Below, in pieces: positions 8,220-15,256 of a DNA stretch of 18,195 nt. A program made the position numbers and the translations under genes. The first letter of the stretch is position 1. Each line of letters starts with the position of its first letter. The notes beneath the pieces were generated by a model. It had not been told where the DNA came from, ran no database searches, and saw nothing but the letters and a program-made list of their open reading frames with translations. The stretch spans positions 1 through 18,195 of the forward strand of contig CALHVR010000068.1 of NCBI GenBank assembly GCA_938037005.1, written 5' to 3'. The stretch is from an uncultured Leptotrichiaceae bacterium. GTDB taxonomy: Bacteria; Fusobacteriota; Fusobacteriia; Fusobacteriales; Leptotrichiaceae.

Positions 8220-8683
8220 TGAATCATCACGGAATAATATTTGGAAATAGGTTATTAGATGTAGCGTTTATTGCTTGTTTTTTAGCTCAATTCTATAAAG
8301 TTTTTTGTCCATTATTTAAAGGGAAAAAGCCGGAATGGACAAGAATTGTACAAACAGGAGGAATGCCTAGCTCACATGCATCAACGGTAGTTTCTTTAGC
8401 AACAGGAGTATTTTTATTGAAAGGAAGTATGTCAATAGAATTTGCAATAGCAGTTGTGTTTTCTAGTGTTGTTCTTTATGATGCAACAGGAATAAGAAGA
8501 CAAGCAGGAGAGCATGCGAAAGCATTGAATAAATTGATAGACAGTATAGAAAACAGATATGGTATAGAAATTATAAGCCAGCAATTTAAAGAATTTTTAG
8601 GGCATACGCCTTATGAAGTATTGTGGGGAAGTATACTGGGAATTGTAGTTGCAATTTTGTTTAAAGGATATATTATGGGGTAG
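8219..8683 (+). CDS. Divergent PAP2 family membrane protein (YuiD-like, DUF212)
   Basis: Small integral membrane protein of 154 residues in the divergent PAP2 (DUF212, YuiD) family. These resemble type 2 phosphatidic-acid phosphatases and are presumed to be lipid phosphatases, but the reaction is not proven. All family blocks are present: the N-terminal membrane segment with FYKVFCPLFKGKKPEW, then GGMPSSHAS (residues 47-55, H53), DATGIRRQAGEHA (88-100, with D88, R93, R94 and H99), and LGHTPYEVLWGSILGIVVAIL near the C-terminus. Three or four membrane segments are likely. The ATG overlaps the preceding stop by one base. The 72 nt that follow, before tlyA, may hold a separate promoter. Confidence 0.9.
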   Translation: MNHHGIIFGNRLLDVAFIACFLAQFYKVFCPLFKGKKPEWTRIVQTGGMPSSHASTVVSLATGVFLLKGSMSIEFAIAVVFSSVVLYDATGIRRQAGEHAKALNKLIDSIENRYGIEIISQQFKEFLGHTPYEVLWGSILGIVVAILFKGYIMG

Positions 8684-8725
8684 AGTTATTAATATAAAAA
8701 GTAAAAAGATTATGGCTTAAAATTT

Positions 8726-8734
8726 TGTTATAAA
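8726..8734 (+). promoter_or_regulatory. Possible extended -10 element before tlyA
   Basis: TGT followed by TATAAA (8729-8734), 22 nt before the ATG at 8756. It closely resembles the element at 654-662. There is no clear -35. Weak evidence because of base composition, but it lies in one of the longer gaps of this gene run. Confidence 0.3.
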
Positions 8735-8755
8735 CTTTAATAATAAAGAGGAAAT

Positions 8756-9490
8756 ATGAAAAAAAGACTAGATTTAATATTAGTAGAGCGTGAAATATTT
8801 GAAACTAGAGAAAAAGCTAAAAGAGAAATTATGGCAGGCAATGTTCTTATAAATGAAAAAGTAGAAACAAAAGCTGGAACAATGTTTAAAGATACTAAGG
8901 ATTTAAATATTAGAATAAAAGATAGATTGAAATATGTAAGTCGTGGTGGGTTGAAATTAGAAAAAGCTATAGAAGTTTGGAATTTAGATTTTAAAGATAA
9001 ATTAGTTTTAGATATTGGAGCTTCAACGGGAGGATTTACAGATTGTGCTTTACAAAATGGAGCAAAAAGAGTTTATGCGAATGATGTTGGGACTAATCAA
9101 CTTGACTGGAAATTAAGAAATGATGAAAGAGTAGTTTCATTAGAAGAAAAACATATAAAAGATTTAGAAATAGAAGATTTGGAAAATAATAAAGTAGATT
9201 TTATAGTTATTGATGTTTCATTTATATCTTTAACAAAAGTTATAGGTTATTTTGATAGATTTTTAAAAGAAAACAGTCAAGTTGTAATGCTTATAAAACC
9301 ACAATTTGAAGTAGGAAAAGAGAAAATAGGACGTAATGGAATTGTAGAAAATGAAGAATATCATAATGAAGCAATAAAAAAAATTATTAATTTTATTAAA
9401 GATTTAGGATATGAGCTTTTAGGAGTTGAAGATTCACCGATAAAAGGGACTAAAGGGAATAAAGAATTTTTAATGTTAATAAAAAAATAA
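8756..9490 (+). CDS. tlyA: TlyA family rRNA 2'-O-methyltransferase
   Basis: Cytoplasmic 2'-O-methyltransferase; characterised TlyA proteins methylate C1409 of 16S and/or C1920 of 23S rRNA. It is often mislabelled 'hemolysin'. At 244 residues it is of usual length. The S4 RNA-binding domain fills the N-terminus (KRLDLILVEREIFETREKAKREIMAGNVLING-like pattern). The Rossmann domain follows, with YVSRGGLKLEKAIE, VLDIGASTGGFTDC (SAM loop), NDVG and FIVIDVSFISL. A K-D-K-E catalytic tetrad can be placed at K67, D153, K181 (LIKPQFE) and E237. The short S4-FtsJ layout with an N-terminal KKRLD fits the TlyA I/II family, and the subtype is not decided here. GAGG lies upstream of the ATG. ctpA follows after 37 nt. 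Confidence 0.94.
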   Translation: MKKRLDLILVEREIFETREKAKREIMAGNVLINEKVETKAGTMFKDTKDLNIRIKDRLKYVSRGGLKLEKAIEVWNLDFKDKLVLDIGASTGGFTDCALQNGAKRVYANDVGTNQLDWKLRNDERVVSLEEKHIKDLEIEDLENNKVDFIVIDVSFISLTKVIGYFDRFLKENSQVVMLIKPQFEVGKEKIGRNGIVENEEYHNEAIKKIINFIKDLGYELLGVEDSPIKGTKGNKEFLMLIKK

Positions 9491-9527
9491 AATATTAGAA
9501 ATTATTAATTGAGTAAGTGGAGGAAAA

Positions 9528-10832
9528 ATGAATAAAAATAAAAAATGGAATTTAGTATTAGCGTTTGTGTTAGGAAGTGTTGTCACATTTTGTGCAGGGC
9601 CTATATTAAAAACGGGAATAATGGATAATAAAAATGTGGCAACATTAAATGATACAAAAGAAATTCAAAGAATAGTAGATGTAATAAATATAATTGAAAA
9701 TAGATTTGTTGGAAAAGAAGAAACACCAACAAAGGATAAATTATATGAAGGAGCAGTATCAGGGATAGTAAAAGTATTAAACGATCCGTATTCAGAATAT
9801 TTAGCAATTGAAGATTTAAAAGATTTTGAAGAAGATATGCAAGGAGAGTATGTCGGTGTCGGAATGACGGTACAGAAAAAAAGAGGAGAGCCTTTAGAAG
9901 TAGTATCGCCGTTTGTAGGAAGTCCGGCTGAAAAAGTAGGGATTAAAATAAAAGACAAAATTATAAAAGTTGATGGAAAAGATATTTTACCACTTACTGC
10001 AAATGAAACGACAAAAATGTTAAGAGGTAAAGAAAATACAAAAGTAACAGTAGAAGTAAGAAGAGAAGGGAAAAAAGATCCAATTACATTTACATTAACG
10101 AGAGCTAAAATTAAACTGGAAATGGTTGAAAGCAAAATGCTTGAAGGAAATATAGGATATTTGAGCCTATTGAGATTTGGAAATAATGTTGGTATTGAAG
10201 TTGAAAAAGAAATTGTTAAGTTGAAAGAGCAAGGAATGAAAGGACTTATACTGGATTTAAGATCAAATCCAGGTGGTTCATTGGCAGAAGCACAAGATAT
10301 TTCTTCATTGTTTGTAAAAGAAAATTTAATGGTATATTTAAAATATAAAAACGGTCAAAGAAAAGACTACACTAGAACAAAACAATATTTAGGAGATTTT
10401 CCATTAATTGTACTTACTAATAAAGGGAGTGCTTCAGCTTCAGAAATTGTAACAGGAGCAATTAAAGATTATAAAAGAGGAACGATAATTGGAGATAAAA
10501 CTTTTGGAAAAGGAATTGTTCAACAAGTTATACCACTTAGAAATAACGATGCATTGAAATTGACTATTGCACAATACTTTACACCAAACGGTAATTATAT
10601 ACACGAAAAAGGAATAGAACCGGACATAAAAGTTGAAATGGAAGAAATGATAGCTTTAAGAGGGTATACGAATGAATCGGAACAAGCCAGAGAAAATAGA
10701 AGAAAAGAAATTAAAGAAATTTTAATTAAAGATAAAGGGGAAGCAGAAGCTAAGAAAATATTAGATGCCGGTGATGTTCAAATGGAAAGAGCTTTACAAG
10801 AAATGAAAAAGATGTTAAATAAAACTAAATAA
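9528..10832 (+). CDS. S41 family C-terminal processing peptidase (CtpA-like)
   Basis: Exported serine protease that cleaves proteins near their C-termini. In Gram-negative envelopes relatives trim peptidoglycan hydrolases and other periplasmic proteins. It has 434 residues. The N-terminal signal/anchor is about 5-25 (WNLVLAFVLGSVVTFCAG). A cap region follows, then a PDZ domain (about 105-190, GEYVGVGMTV...SPAEKVGIKIKDKIIKVDG), then the peptidase core with LDLRSNPGGSL. The Ser-Lys dyad is S303 in GSASASEI and K328 in FGKGIVQQ. Their spacing of 25 residues equals that of Tsp/Prc (S430/K455), which supports the assignment. The last 60 residues are charged and helical. A GGAGG site lies before the ATG. 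No terminator is visible after the gene before the rpmB promoter. Confidence 0.95.
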   Translation: MNKNKKWNLVLAFVLGSVVTFCAGPILKTGIMDNKNVATLNDTKEIQRIVDVINIIENRFVGKEETPTKDKLYEGAVSGIVKVLNDPYSEYLAIEDLKDFEEDMQGEYVGVGMTVQKKRGEPLEVVSPFVGSPAEKVGIKIKDKIIKVDGKDILPLTANETTKMLRGKENTKVTVEVRREGKKDPITFTLTRAKIKLEMVESKMLEGNIGYLSLLRFGNNVGIEVEKEIVKLKEQGMKGLILDLRSNPGGSLAEAQDISSLFVKENLMVYLKYKNGQRKDYTRTKQYLGDFPLIVLTNKGSASASEIVTGAIKDYKRGTIIGDKTFGKGIVQQVIPLRNNDALKLTIAQYFTPNGNYIHEKGIEPDIKVEMEEMIALRGYTNESEQARENRRKEIKEILIKDKGEAEAKKILDAGDVQMERALQEMKKMLNKTK

Positions 10833-10884
10833 GAAAAAATATGTTGAGTTTTAGTAAAAAAATGGTGATGTAAAAAGAATTTAC

Positions 10885-10913
10885 TTGACAAAAAGTGAAA
10901 AAAAAAGTAAAAT
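10885..10913 (+). promoter_or_regulatory. Consensus sigma-70-type promoter of rpmB
   Basis: TTGACA (10885-10890), a 17-nt spacer, and TAAAAT (10908-10913). The -35 is perfect and the -10 matches five of six. Transcription would start near 10920, giving a leader of roughly 85-90 nt before rpmB. Confidence 0.8.
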
Positions 10914-10964
10914 ACATTTACGATTATAAAAAATAAGGAATTTCAATTATAAGTTGTAAAAGAT

Positions 10965-10980
10965 GAATACTAAAGTATTC
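10965..10980 (+). promoter_or_regulatory. Small hairpin in the rpmB leader
   Basis: GAATAC, TAAA loop, GTATTC: a perfect 6-bp inverted repeat 12 nt before the AAGGAGGT ribosome-binding site (10993-11000). Ribosomal-protein leaders often carry autoregulatory structures. This one is short and could equally just keep the initiation region open. The dyad is seen directly; a function is not shown. Confidence 0.45.
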
Positions 10981-11007
10981 GTTTCTAGGAAAAAGGAGGT
11001 AGTTTAA

Positions 11008-11268
11008 ATGCAAATTTGTGAAGTATTTGGAAAAAAAGTAGGACATGGAAATATGGTGAGTCACTCTCACAGAGCAACTAAAAGAATCTGGAGACCAAAC
11101 TTACAAACTATGAAATTAAATGTGAATGGGACTGAAATTAAAGTTAGAGTATGTACAAAAGCTATGAAAACTTTAAAAGGTAAAAATGTTGATCAAATAA
11201 GAAAAATTTTATTAGAAAATAAAGATAATTTAAGTGATAGATTATCAAAAGTATTATTTTCAGCATAA
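11008..11268 (+). CDS. rpmB: 50S ribosomal protein L28 (bL28)
   Basis: Large-subunit ribosomal protein of 86 residues. The family pattern is clear: MQICEVFGKKVGHGNMVSHSHRATKRIWRPNLQTMKL, then KVRVCTKAMKTLKG, and a helical C-terminus. Some relatives carry paired Cys (CxxC) zinc sites. Here only C4 is present at the first site (CEVF), so this copy looks zinc-independent or reduced. It is a stand-alone unit with its own near-consensus promoter, a strong AAGGAGGT ribosome-binding site 7 nt before the ATG and a terminator just after the stop. L28 is often next to rpmG, which is not present here. Confidence 0.97.
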   Translation: MQICEVFGKKVGHGNMVSHSHRATKRIWRPNLQTMKLNVNGTEIKVRVCTKAMKTLKGKNVDQIRKILLENKDNLSDRLSKVLFSA

Positions 11269-11283
11269 TAATTAATTATAAAG

Positions 11284-11304
11284 AGAAGGCGATGCCTTCT
11301 TTTT
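11284..11304 (+). terminator. Intrinsic terminator of rpmB
   Basis: AGAAGGC, loop GAT, GCCTTCT, then TTTT. A 7-bp perfect stem with a T-run 16 nt after the rpmB stop, in an otherwise AT-only gap. Confidence 0.9.
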
Positions 11305-11439
11305 GTTTGTAAAATAAAATTATAAAGATAAAATAATAAAAAGTAAGAAAATAAGTGAACAACTGAATATAAACAAAAATTATGAAACAGTAAATTTTTG
11401 TGAAATTTATAATAACTAAATGAGTGGATTAGTAAAAAG

Positions 11440-11464
11440 TAGGAGTTTTAGTTTTAGACTCCTA
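11440..11464 (+). promoter_or_regulatory. Inverted repeat upstream of the outer-membrane protein promoter
   Basis: TAGGAGT (11440-11446) and ACTCCTA (11458-11464) form a perfect 7-bp dyad with an 11-nt centre. It lies 25 nt upstream of the -35 at 11490. There is no T-run after it, so it does not look like a terminator. The spacing suits a regulator-binding site for the downstream gene. Binding by any protein is inference. Confidence 0.45.
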
Positions 11465-11489
11465 AATTTATAGTTATAATAAAAATATG

Positions 11490-11518
11490 TTGACATTTTT
11501 ATTATATCATGCTAGAAT
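11490..11518 (+). promoter_or_regulatory. Consensus promoter of the outer-membrane protein gene
   Basis: TTGACA (11490-11495), 17-nt spacer, TAGAAT (11513-11518). Predicted start near 11525, with a short leader of about 30 nt that contains AAGGAG (11541-11546) 7 nt before the ATG. Same layout and same -10 as the rRNA promoter at 17111. Confidence 0.82.
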
Positions 11519-11553
11519 TAGGGAGAAAATTTTTATTATAAAGGAGAATAATT

Positions 11554-12183
11554 ATGAAAAAATTATTATTAGTTTTAGGAGTTTTAGTAAGCTCAGTAGC
11601 AATGGCTGAAGGAAACGTAGCAGAAGGAAGATTAGGATACAGCTTCAAAGGTGGAGAAAAACTTACAGCTAATCTTACACACAAACTTGTATTAACTGGA
11701 GAATACAGAAGAGAAGTTATGCCTAACGTAGAATTAGGATTAGGATTAGATGTTAAAAGAGCAGATGAAGTAAAAGCTACAAAAGATGAGCAAAATTACG
11801 ATACAATTGTTAAAACAGGAGTACCTGTTTACGGAGTAGCTCAATATAACTTCAAAAATGACTCAGATGTTGTTCCATTCGTAAAAGGAAGATTAGGAGT
11901 AGTTGTAGGAAGAAATTATGAAGTTACAGAAACTTTAAATAATACAGCATCTGCAACTAAAGATTTAATTAAAGGTAATGCATTATATGCAGGAATTGGA
12001 GCAGGAGTAAACTATAAAAACTTCGTAGCTGATTTATCATACAACTATACTAGAGGTAAAAAAATAGAAGAAGCAAAATTAGCACATACAACTGATGAAG
12101 CAATTAAAAAAGCAGCAGTAAAAGAAATTGGAATGGGATCAGGTGTAGTAACATTATCAGTAGGATATAGTTTAGGATTCTAA
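11554..12183 (+). CDS. Outer-membrane beta-barrel protein, strongly expressed
   Basis: Predicted small outer-membrane barrel of 209 residues. A classical signal peptide (MKKLLLVLGVLVSSVAMA, cut before EGN) is followed by alternating amphipathic strands (LGYSFK, LTANLTHKLVLTGEYR, VELGLGLDVK, VPVYGVAQYNF, VPFVKGRLGVVVG, NALYAGIGAGVNY, FVADLSYNYTRG). It ends with VTLSVGYSLGF, whose terminal Phe is the usual recognition signal for barrel insertion. About eight strands fit, comparable to OmpA/OmpW-type barrels. The exact function is unknown. Codon use differs from the neighbours, with many C-ending codons for Phe, Tyr and Asn (TTC, TAC, AAC), as expected for a highly expressed gene. It has its own consensus promoter and a strong terminator. 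It does not resemble the helical adhesin FadA. Confidence 0.85.
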   Translation: MKKLLLVLGVLVSSVAMAEGNVAEGRLGYSFKGGEKLTANLTHKLVLTGEYRREVMPNVELGLGLDVKRADEVKATKDEQNYDTIVKTGVPVYGVAQYNFKNDSDVVPFVKGRLGVVVGRNYEVTETLNNTASATKDLIKGNALYAGIGAGVNYKNFVADLSYNYTRGKKIEEAKLAHTTDEAIKKAAVKEIGMGSGVVTLSVGYSLGF

Positions 12184-12210
12184 TTAAATTAAAATTTAAT
12201 AATTATATTG

Positions 12211-12246
12211 AAAAGGATAAGATTTTTTCTTGTCCTTTTGTTTTTA
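12211..12246 (+). terminator. Intrinsic terminator of the outer-membrane protein gene
   Basis: Left arm AAAAGGATAAGA (12211-12222), loop TTTTT, right arm TCTTGTCCTTTT (12228-12239), then G and a T-run. The 12-position stem has one T-G wobble, making it the longest stem seen among the terminators here. Confidence 0.9.
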
Positions 12247-12318
12247 TTCAGTTTAAATGAACTTATTTTCTATTTTAATTAAATAAACATAATTTTTTTG
12301 TTATACGTAGTATATTTT

Positions 12319-12363
12319 AAGAGTTTTAAATAAAAAATAGAAATATATTTTAAAAATACTCTT
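12319..12363 (+). other. Interrupted dyad with T-run just upstream of the recG -10
   Basis: AAGAGT (12319-12324) pairs with ACTCTT (12358-12363), and TTTAAA next to each arm can also pair across a small bulge. A T-run follows to 12368. It looks like a weak second terminator blocking read-through, or an operator covering the recG -35 position. Base pairing is mostly A-T, so stability is low. Confidence 0.35.
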
Positions 12364-12367
12364 TTTT

Positions 12368-12376
12368 TGATATAAT
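12368..12376 (+). promoter_or_regulatory. Extended -10 promoter of recG
   Basis: TGA followed by TATAAT (12371-12376), a perfect extended -10 with no good -35. It lies 37 nt before the recG ATG and right after a terminated gene, so recG needs a promoter here. Confidence 0.6.
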
Positions 12377-12413
12377 ATTTAAGATAAAAAATAAGTTTAG
12401 AAAAGAGAAAAAA

Positions 12414-14477
12414 ATGGCAACATATAATTTTTTATTTAAAAAGATAGATGATAAAGAAGTGAAAATAAAAGGTATGGGAAAAGTTGCAATAACGAAATTT
12501 CATAAATTAGGGGTAGAAACTTTGTATGACTTGTTATATTATTTCCCGAGAGCGTATGAAGATAGGAGTAATAGTAAGAATATTTCTAGTCTTTTAGAAA
12601 ATGAGTTTGCCGTAGTTCGTGGTAAAATTGTTGATACAAAAAGACAATTTATAAATAGAAAAATTATGTTTCGTGCGATGTTAAGAGATGAAACTGGAAT
12701 AATGGAGCTAGTTTGGTTTAATAATAAATTTATAAAAAATAATATAAATGTTGGAGATGACTTGATTGTTTACGGTAAAGTAAAAAAAACTATGAAAACT
12801 CAAATAGTTAATCCGGAATATAAAAAAATACAACCTAATGGAAGCGTAAAAGAGAAAGATAGTTATAATCAAATATTACCGATTTATCCGTCAACAAGTT
12901 CATTGAGGCAAGAAGCAATTAGAAAAATAATATACGAAGCAATGATTGAATATGGTTATTTGATTGAAGAAAATTTGCCGGAAGAATTAATAAAAAAAGA
13001 AAAGTTATTAGAAAGAAAAGAAGCATTAATGAATATACACTTTCCAGAAAATAAAGAAAAAAATGTAGAAGCTAAAAGAAGATTTATGTTTGAAGAAATT
13101 TATTTGTTAGAAATGGGAATATTACAAGGTAGATATGAAACAGATAAAGCAAATAACGATATTTACGAGCTTGAAGATAACAAAAATTTGGTGAGTAAGT
13201 ATATAGAAAAATTAGGATATAAATTGACAAAAGCACAAAAGCGTGTAATTAGTGAAATTTATAAAGAGTTGAGAAATGGAAAAATTTTAAATAGATTGAT
13301 ACAAGGTGATGTTGGATCGGGGAAAACGGTTGTTGCTATGATAATGTTGCTTTACATTGTTGAAAACGGGTATCAAGGAGTTATAATGGCACCAACTGAA
13401 ATTTTAGCTACACAACATTATTTGAGTATAGTGGATGAATTTGCTAATTTAGATGTAAGAGTTGAAATTTTAACGGGAAGTGTTAAAGGCAAAAAAAGAG
13501 AAAAATTATTGTATGAAATTGAAAAAGGATTGGTTGATATTGTAATTGGGACACACGCATTGATTGAAGATGATGTTAAATTTCATAAATTAGGACTTGT
13601 AGTAATTGATGAGCAACATAAATTTGGAGTGGGGCAAAGACGGTTATTAAGAGAAAAAGGAAATTTAGCAAATCTTATTGTAATGAGTGCGACACCTATA
13701 CCAAGGTCGTTAGCTCTTACGATTTATGGTGATTTAGATGTATCAATAATAGATGAGTTGCCAGCAGGAAGGAATCCAATTAAGACAAAATGGATTAAAA
13801 ATGATTTAGACTTGAATAAAATGTATAAGTTTATTGATAAAAAAATAGAAGAAGGCAGGCAAGTTTATGTAGTTTCTCCATTAATTGAGGAAAGTGAAAA
13901 GCTTAATGCAAATTCAGCTCAAGAAACTTTTGAAAAATATAAGCAAATTTTTCAAAATCGTAGAGTTGGAATAATGCACGGAAAAATGAAAGCTCAAGAA
14001 AAACAAAAAGTGATGGAGGAGTTTAAAAAAGGGAAACTTGATATTTTAATTTCAACAACAGTTATAGAAGTTGGAGTGAATGTCCCTAATGCTTCAATTA
14101 TGGTGATTAGGAGTTCGGAAAGATTTGGGTTGTCATCATTGCATCAGTTACGAGGAAGAGTAGGGAGAGGACAATATCAATCTTATTGTTTTTTAGAATC
14201 AAATACAGATAATGAACTTTCAAGTAAAAGGCTGGAAGTTATGGAAATGACAACGGATGGCTTTAAAATAGCTGAAGAAGATTTGAAATTGCGTAATTCA
14301 GGCGAAATATTGGGAACAAGACAAAGTGGAGTTTCTGATATGGTCCTGACAGATATAGTCAAAAATGTGAAAGAAATAAAATTAATACGAGATTATGTAA
14401 TGGATTACTTAGAAAAGAATGAAGGTAAACTTTATAACGAATATTTAAAATTAGATGTTTATCAAAAATTTAAGTAA
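12414..14477 (+). CDS. recG: RecG, ATP-dependent DNA helicase
   Basis: Superfamily 2 helicase that remodels stalled forks and branched DNA. At 687 residues it is of normal length. The N-terminal helical and wedge/OB region includes the GMGKVAITKFHKLGVETLYDLLYYFPRAYEDRS pattern and an OB fold (VVRGKIVDTKRQ...VWFNNKFI). Helicase motifs are complete: Walker A GDVGSGKT (K304 as the phosphate-binding Lys), motif II DEQH (D399-H402), motif III SATPIPRSLALTIYGDLDVSIIDELPAGR, motif V in STTVIEVGVNVPNA, and motif VI QLRGRVGRG (R580-G586). The C-terminal TRG region follows (LRNSGEILGTRQSG). The ribosome-binding site is weak (AAAGAG), which suits a low-abundance repair enzyme. No obvious terminator follows it. 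Confidence 0.98.
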   Translation: MATYNFLFKKIDDKEVKIKGMGKVAITKFHKLGVETLYDLLYYFPRAYEDRSNSKNISSLLENEFAVVRGKIVDTKRQFINRKIMFRAMLRDETGIMELVWFNNKFIKNNINVGDDLIVYGKVKKTMKTQIVNPEYKKIQPNGSVKEKDSYNQILPIYPSTSSLRQEAIRKIIYEAMIEYGYLIEENLPEELIKKEKLLERKEALMNIHFPENKEKNVEAKRRFMFEEIYLLEMGILQGRYETDKANNDIYELEDNKNLVSKYIEKLGYKLTKAQKRVISEIYKELRNGKILNRLIQGDVGSGKTVVAMIMLLYIVENGYQGVIMAPTEILATQHYLSIVDEFANLDVRVEILTGSVKGKKREKLLYEIEKGLVDIVIGTHALIEDDVKFHKLGLVVIDEQHKFGVGQRRLLREKGNLANLIVMSATPIPRSLALTIYGDLDVSIIDELPAGRNPIKTKWIKNDLDLNKMYKFIDKKIEEGRQVYVVSPLIEESEKLNANSAQETFEKYKQIFQNRRVGIMHGKMKAQEKQKVMEEFKKGKLDILISTTVIEVGVNVPNASIMVIRSSERFGLSSLHQLRGRVGRGQYQSYCFLESNTDNELSSKRLEVMEMTTDGFKIAEEDLKLRNSGEILGTRQSGVSDMVLTDIVKNVKEIKLIRDYVMDYLEKNEGKLYNEYLKLDVYQKFK

Positions 14478-14491
14478 ATTAAAAAAAAATA

Positions 14492-14520
14492 TTTACTAAA
14501 AGTTAAAGTAAGTGTATAAT
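14492..14520 (+). promoter_or_regulatory. Candidate promoter of the SGNH/acyltransferase pair
   Basis: TTTACT (14492-14497, four of six to TTGACA), 17-nt spacer, TATAAT (14515-14520, perfect). It lies about 90 nt before the first gene of the pair, so a transcript start near 14527 gives a leader of ~85 nt. Confidence 0.55.
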
Positions 14521-14579
14521 CTTTTAATGTAGTTATTATTATTTTGAAATAAAGAATAAAAAATTTAGAGAGGAGAAAT

Positions 14580-14602
14580 CGGACAATAAAAATAAATGTC
14601 TG
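14580..14602 (+). promoter_or_regulatory. Hairpin between a distant Shine-Dalgarno and the SGNH start codon
   Basis: CGGACA (14580-14585) and TGTCTG (14597-14602) can form six pairs (one G-U) around an 11-nt loop. The only good ribosome-binding site, AGGAG at 14571-14575, is 35 nt from the ATG at 14611, far too distant in linear sequence. Folding this hairpin would leave 12 nt between them. A four-codon reading frame (ATG 14596, Met-Ser-Glu-Lys, TAA) also ends directly against the start codon. The structure is inferred from base pairing only. Confidence 0.4.
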
Positions 14603-14610
14603 AAAAATAA

Positions 14611-15234
14611 ATGAAAAAATGGATATTAGGATTAGTAATAATTTTAGCGTTTTTTGTATCTAAACAAATTTTTAGTGCATCAAATATGACTTTTGTTGGA
14701 GATTCAATAATGAATGGTGGTAAAAAATATATAGCCCCCAATTTTAGAGGAGCATATTTTGATACTAAAATAGGAAGACAGTTTTCAACATTGCCAGAAA
14801 TTGTAAAAAAATTAAAAGATGATGGTGAATTGGGAGATGTTTTAGTTGTAGGACTTGGAACAAATGGCCCTTTTAGTGATAAAGATTTTGACGATGTTGT
14901 TAGAATGATGCAGGGAAAAGATGTATTTTTTATAAATACTGCACACAAAAAATGGTGGGAGCAATCTGTAAATGAGAAATTGAGAAAAAAAGTGAATGAG
15001 TATGCAAATGTACACTTAATAGATGTATATTCAAAATTAAAATCACAAAAACAATATTATGTCGCCGATGGAGTGCATTTAAATGATAGTGGGTACAAAT
15101 ATTATGCTGGATTAGTTTCGGAAGCTTTAAAAGGTTATGAAAACCGAAATATATTTGAAAAAGGATATGATGCAGTGGCTAATATTATAAGTGAATATTA
15201 TCATGAAATAAAAAATTTATTTGATAAAAAATGA
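14611..15234 (+). CDS. Exported SGNH/GDSL hydrolase-like protein
   Basis: Secreted or inner-membrane-anchored SGNH-fold enzyme of 207 residues, probably an esterase or O-acyltransferase acting on envelope glycans. A hydrophobic signal (about 4-20) is followed almost at once by block I VGDSIMNG, with nucleophile S32. Oxyanion-hole candidates are the Gly in KIGRQF and N85 in LGTNG. The C-terminal DGVH supplies D153 and H156, so the catalytic set is complete. It is clearly homologous to the C-terminal domain of the next gene (shared GDS, K-[IV]-GRQF, LGTNG, INT/VNT, WE-x-SVN and DGVH), and it has an extra ~40-residue helical tail. The start must be at 14611, because an in-frame TAA lies directly before it and the next Met would remove the export signal. 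The neighbouring gene begins 22 nt later. The substrate is unknown. Confidence 0.85.
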   Translation: MKKWILGLVIILAFFVSKQIFSASNMTFVGDSIMNGGKKYIAPNFRGAYFDTKIGRQFSTLPEIVKKLKDDGELGDVLVVGLGTNGPFSDKDFDDVVRMMQGKDVFFINTAHKKWWEQSVNEKLRKKVNEYANVHLIDVYSKLKSQKQYYVADGVHLNDSGYKYYAGLVSEALKGYENRNIFEKGYDAVANIISEYYHEIKNLFDKK

Positions 15235-15256
15235 AGTTAAGAGGAGTTAAAACAAA

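Noticed and set aside
9665..10135. Minus-strand open frame inside the S41 protease gene
   Set aside because: The opposite strand encodes an intact PDZ domain; this frame is an antisense shadow.
10833..10884. Terminator after the S41 protease gene
   Set aside because: No GC-containing hairpin with a T-run could be found in the 52 nt before the rpmB -35.
11554..12183. FadA-type adhesin
   Set aside because: FadA is a short alpha-helical protein; this one has beta-strand periodicity and a terminal Phe typical of a barrel.
14565..14948. Minus-strand open frame over the SGNH gene start
   Set aside because: The + strand frame has a full catalytic set and export signal; the minus frame shows nothing.
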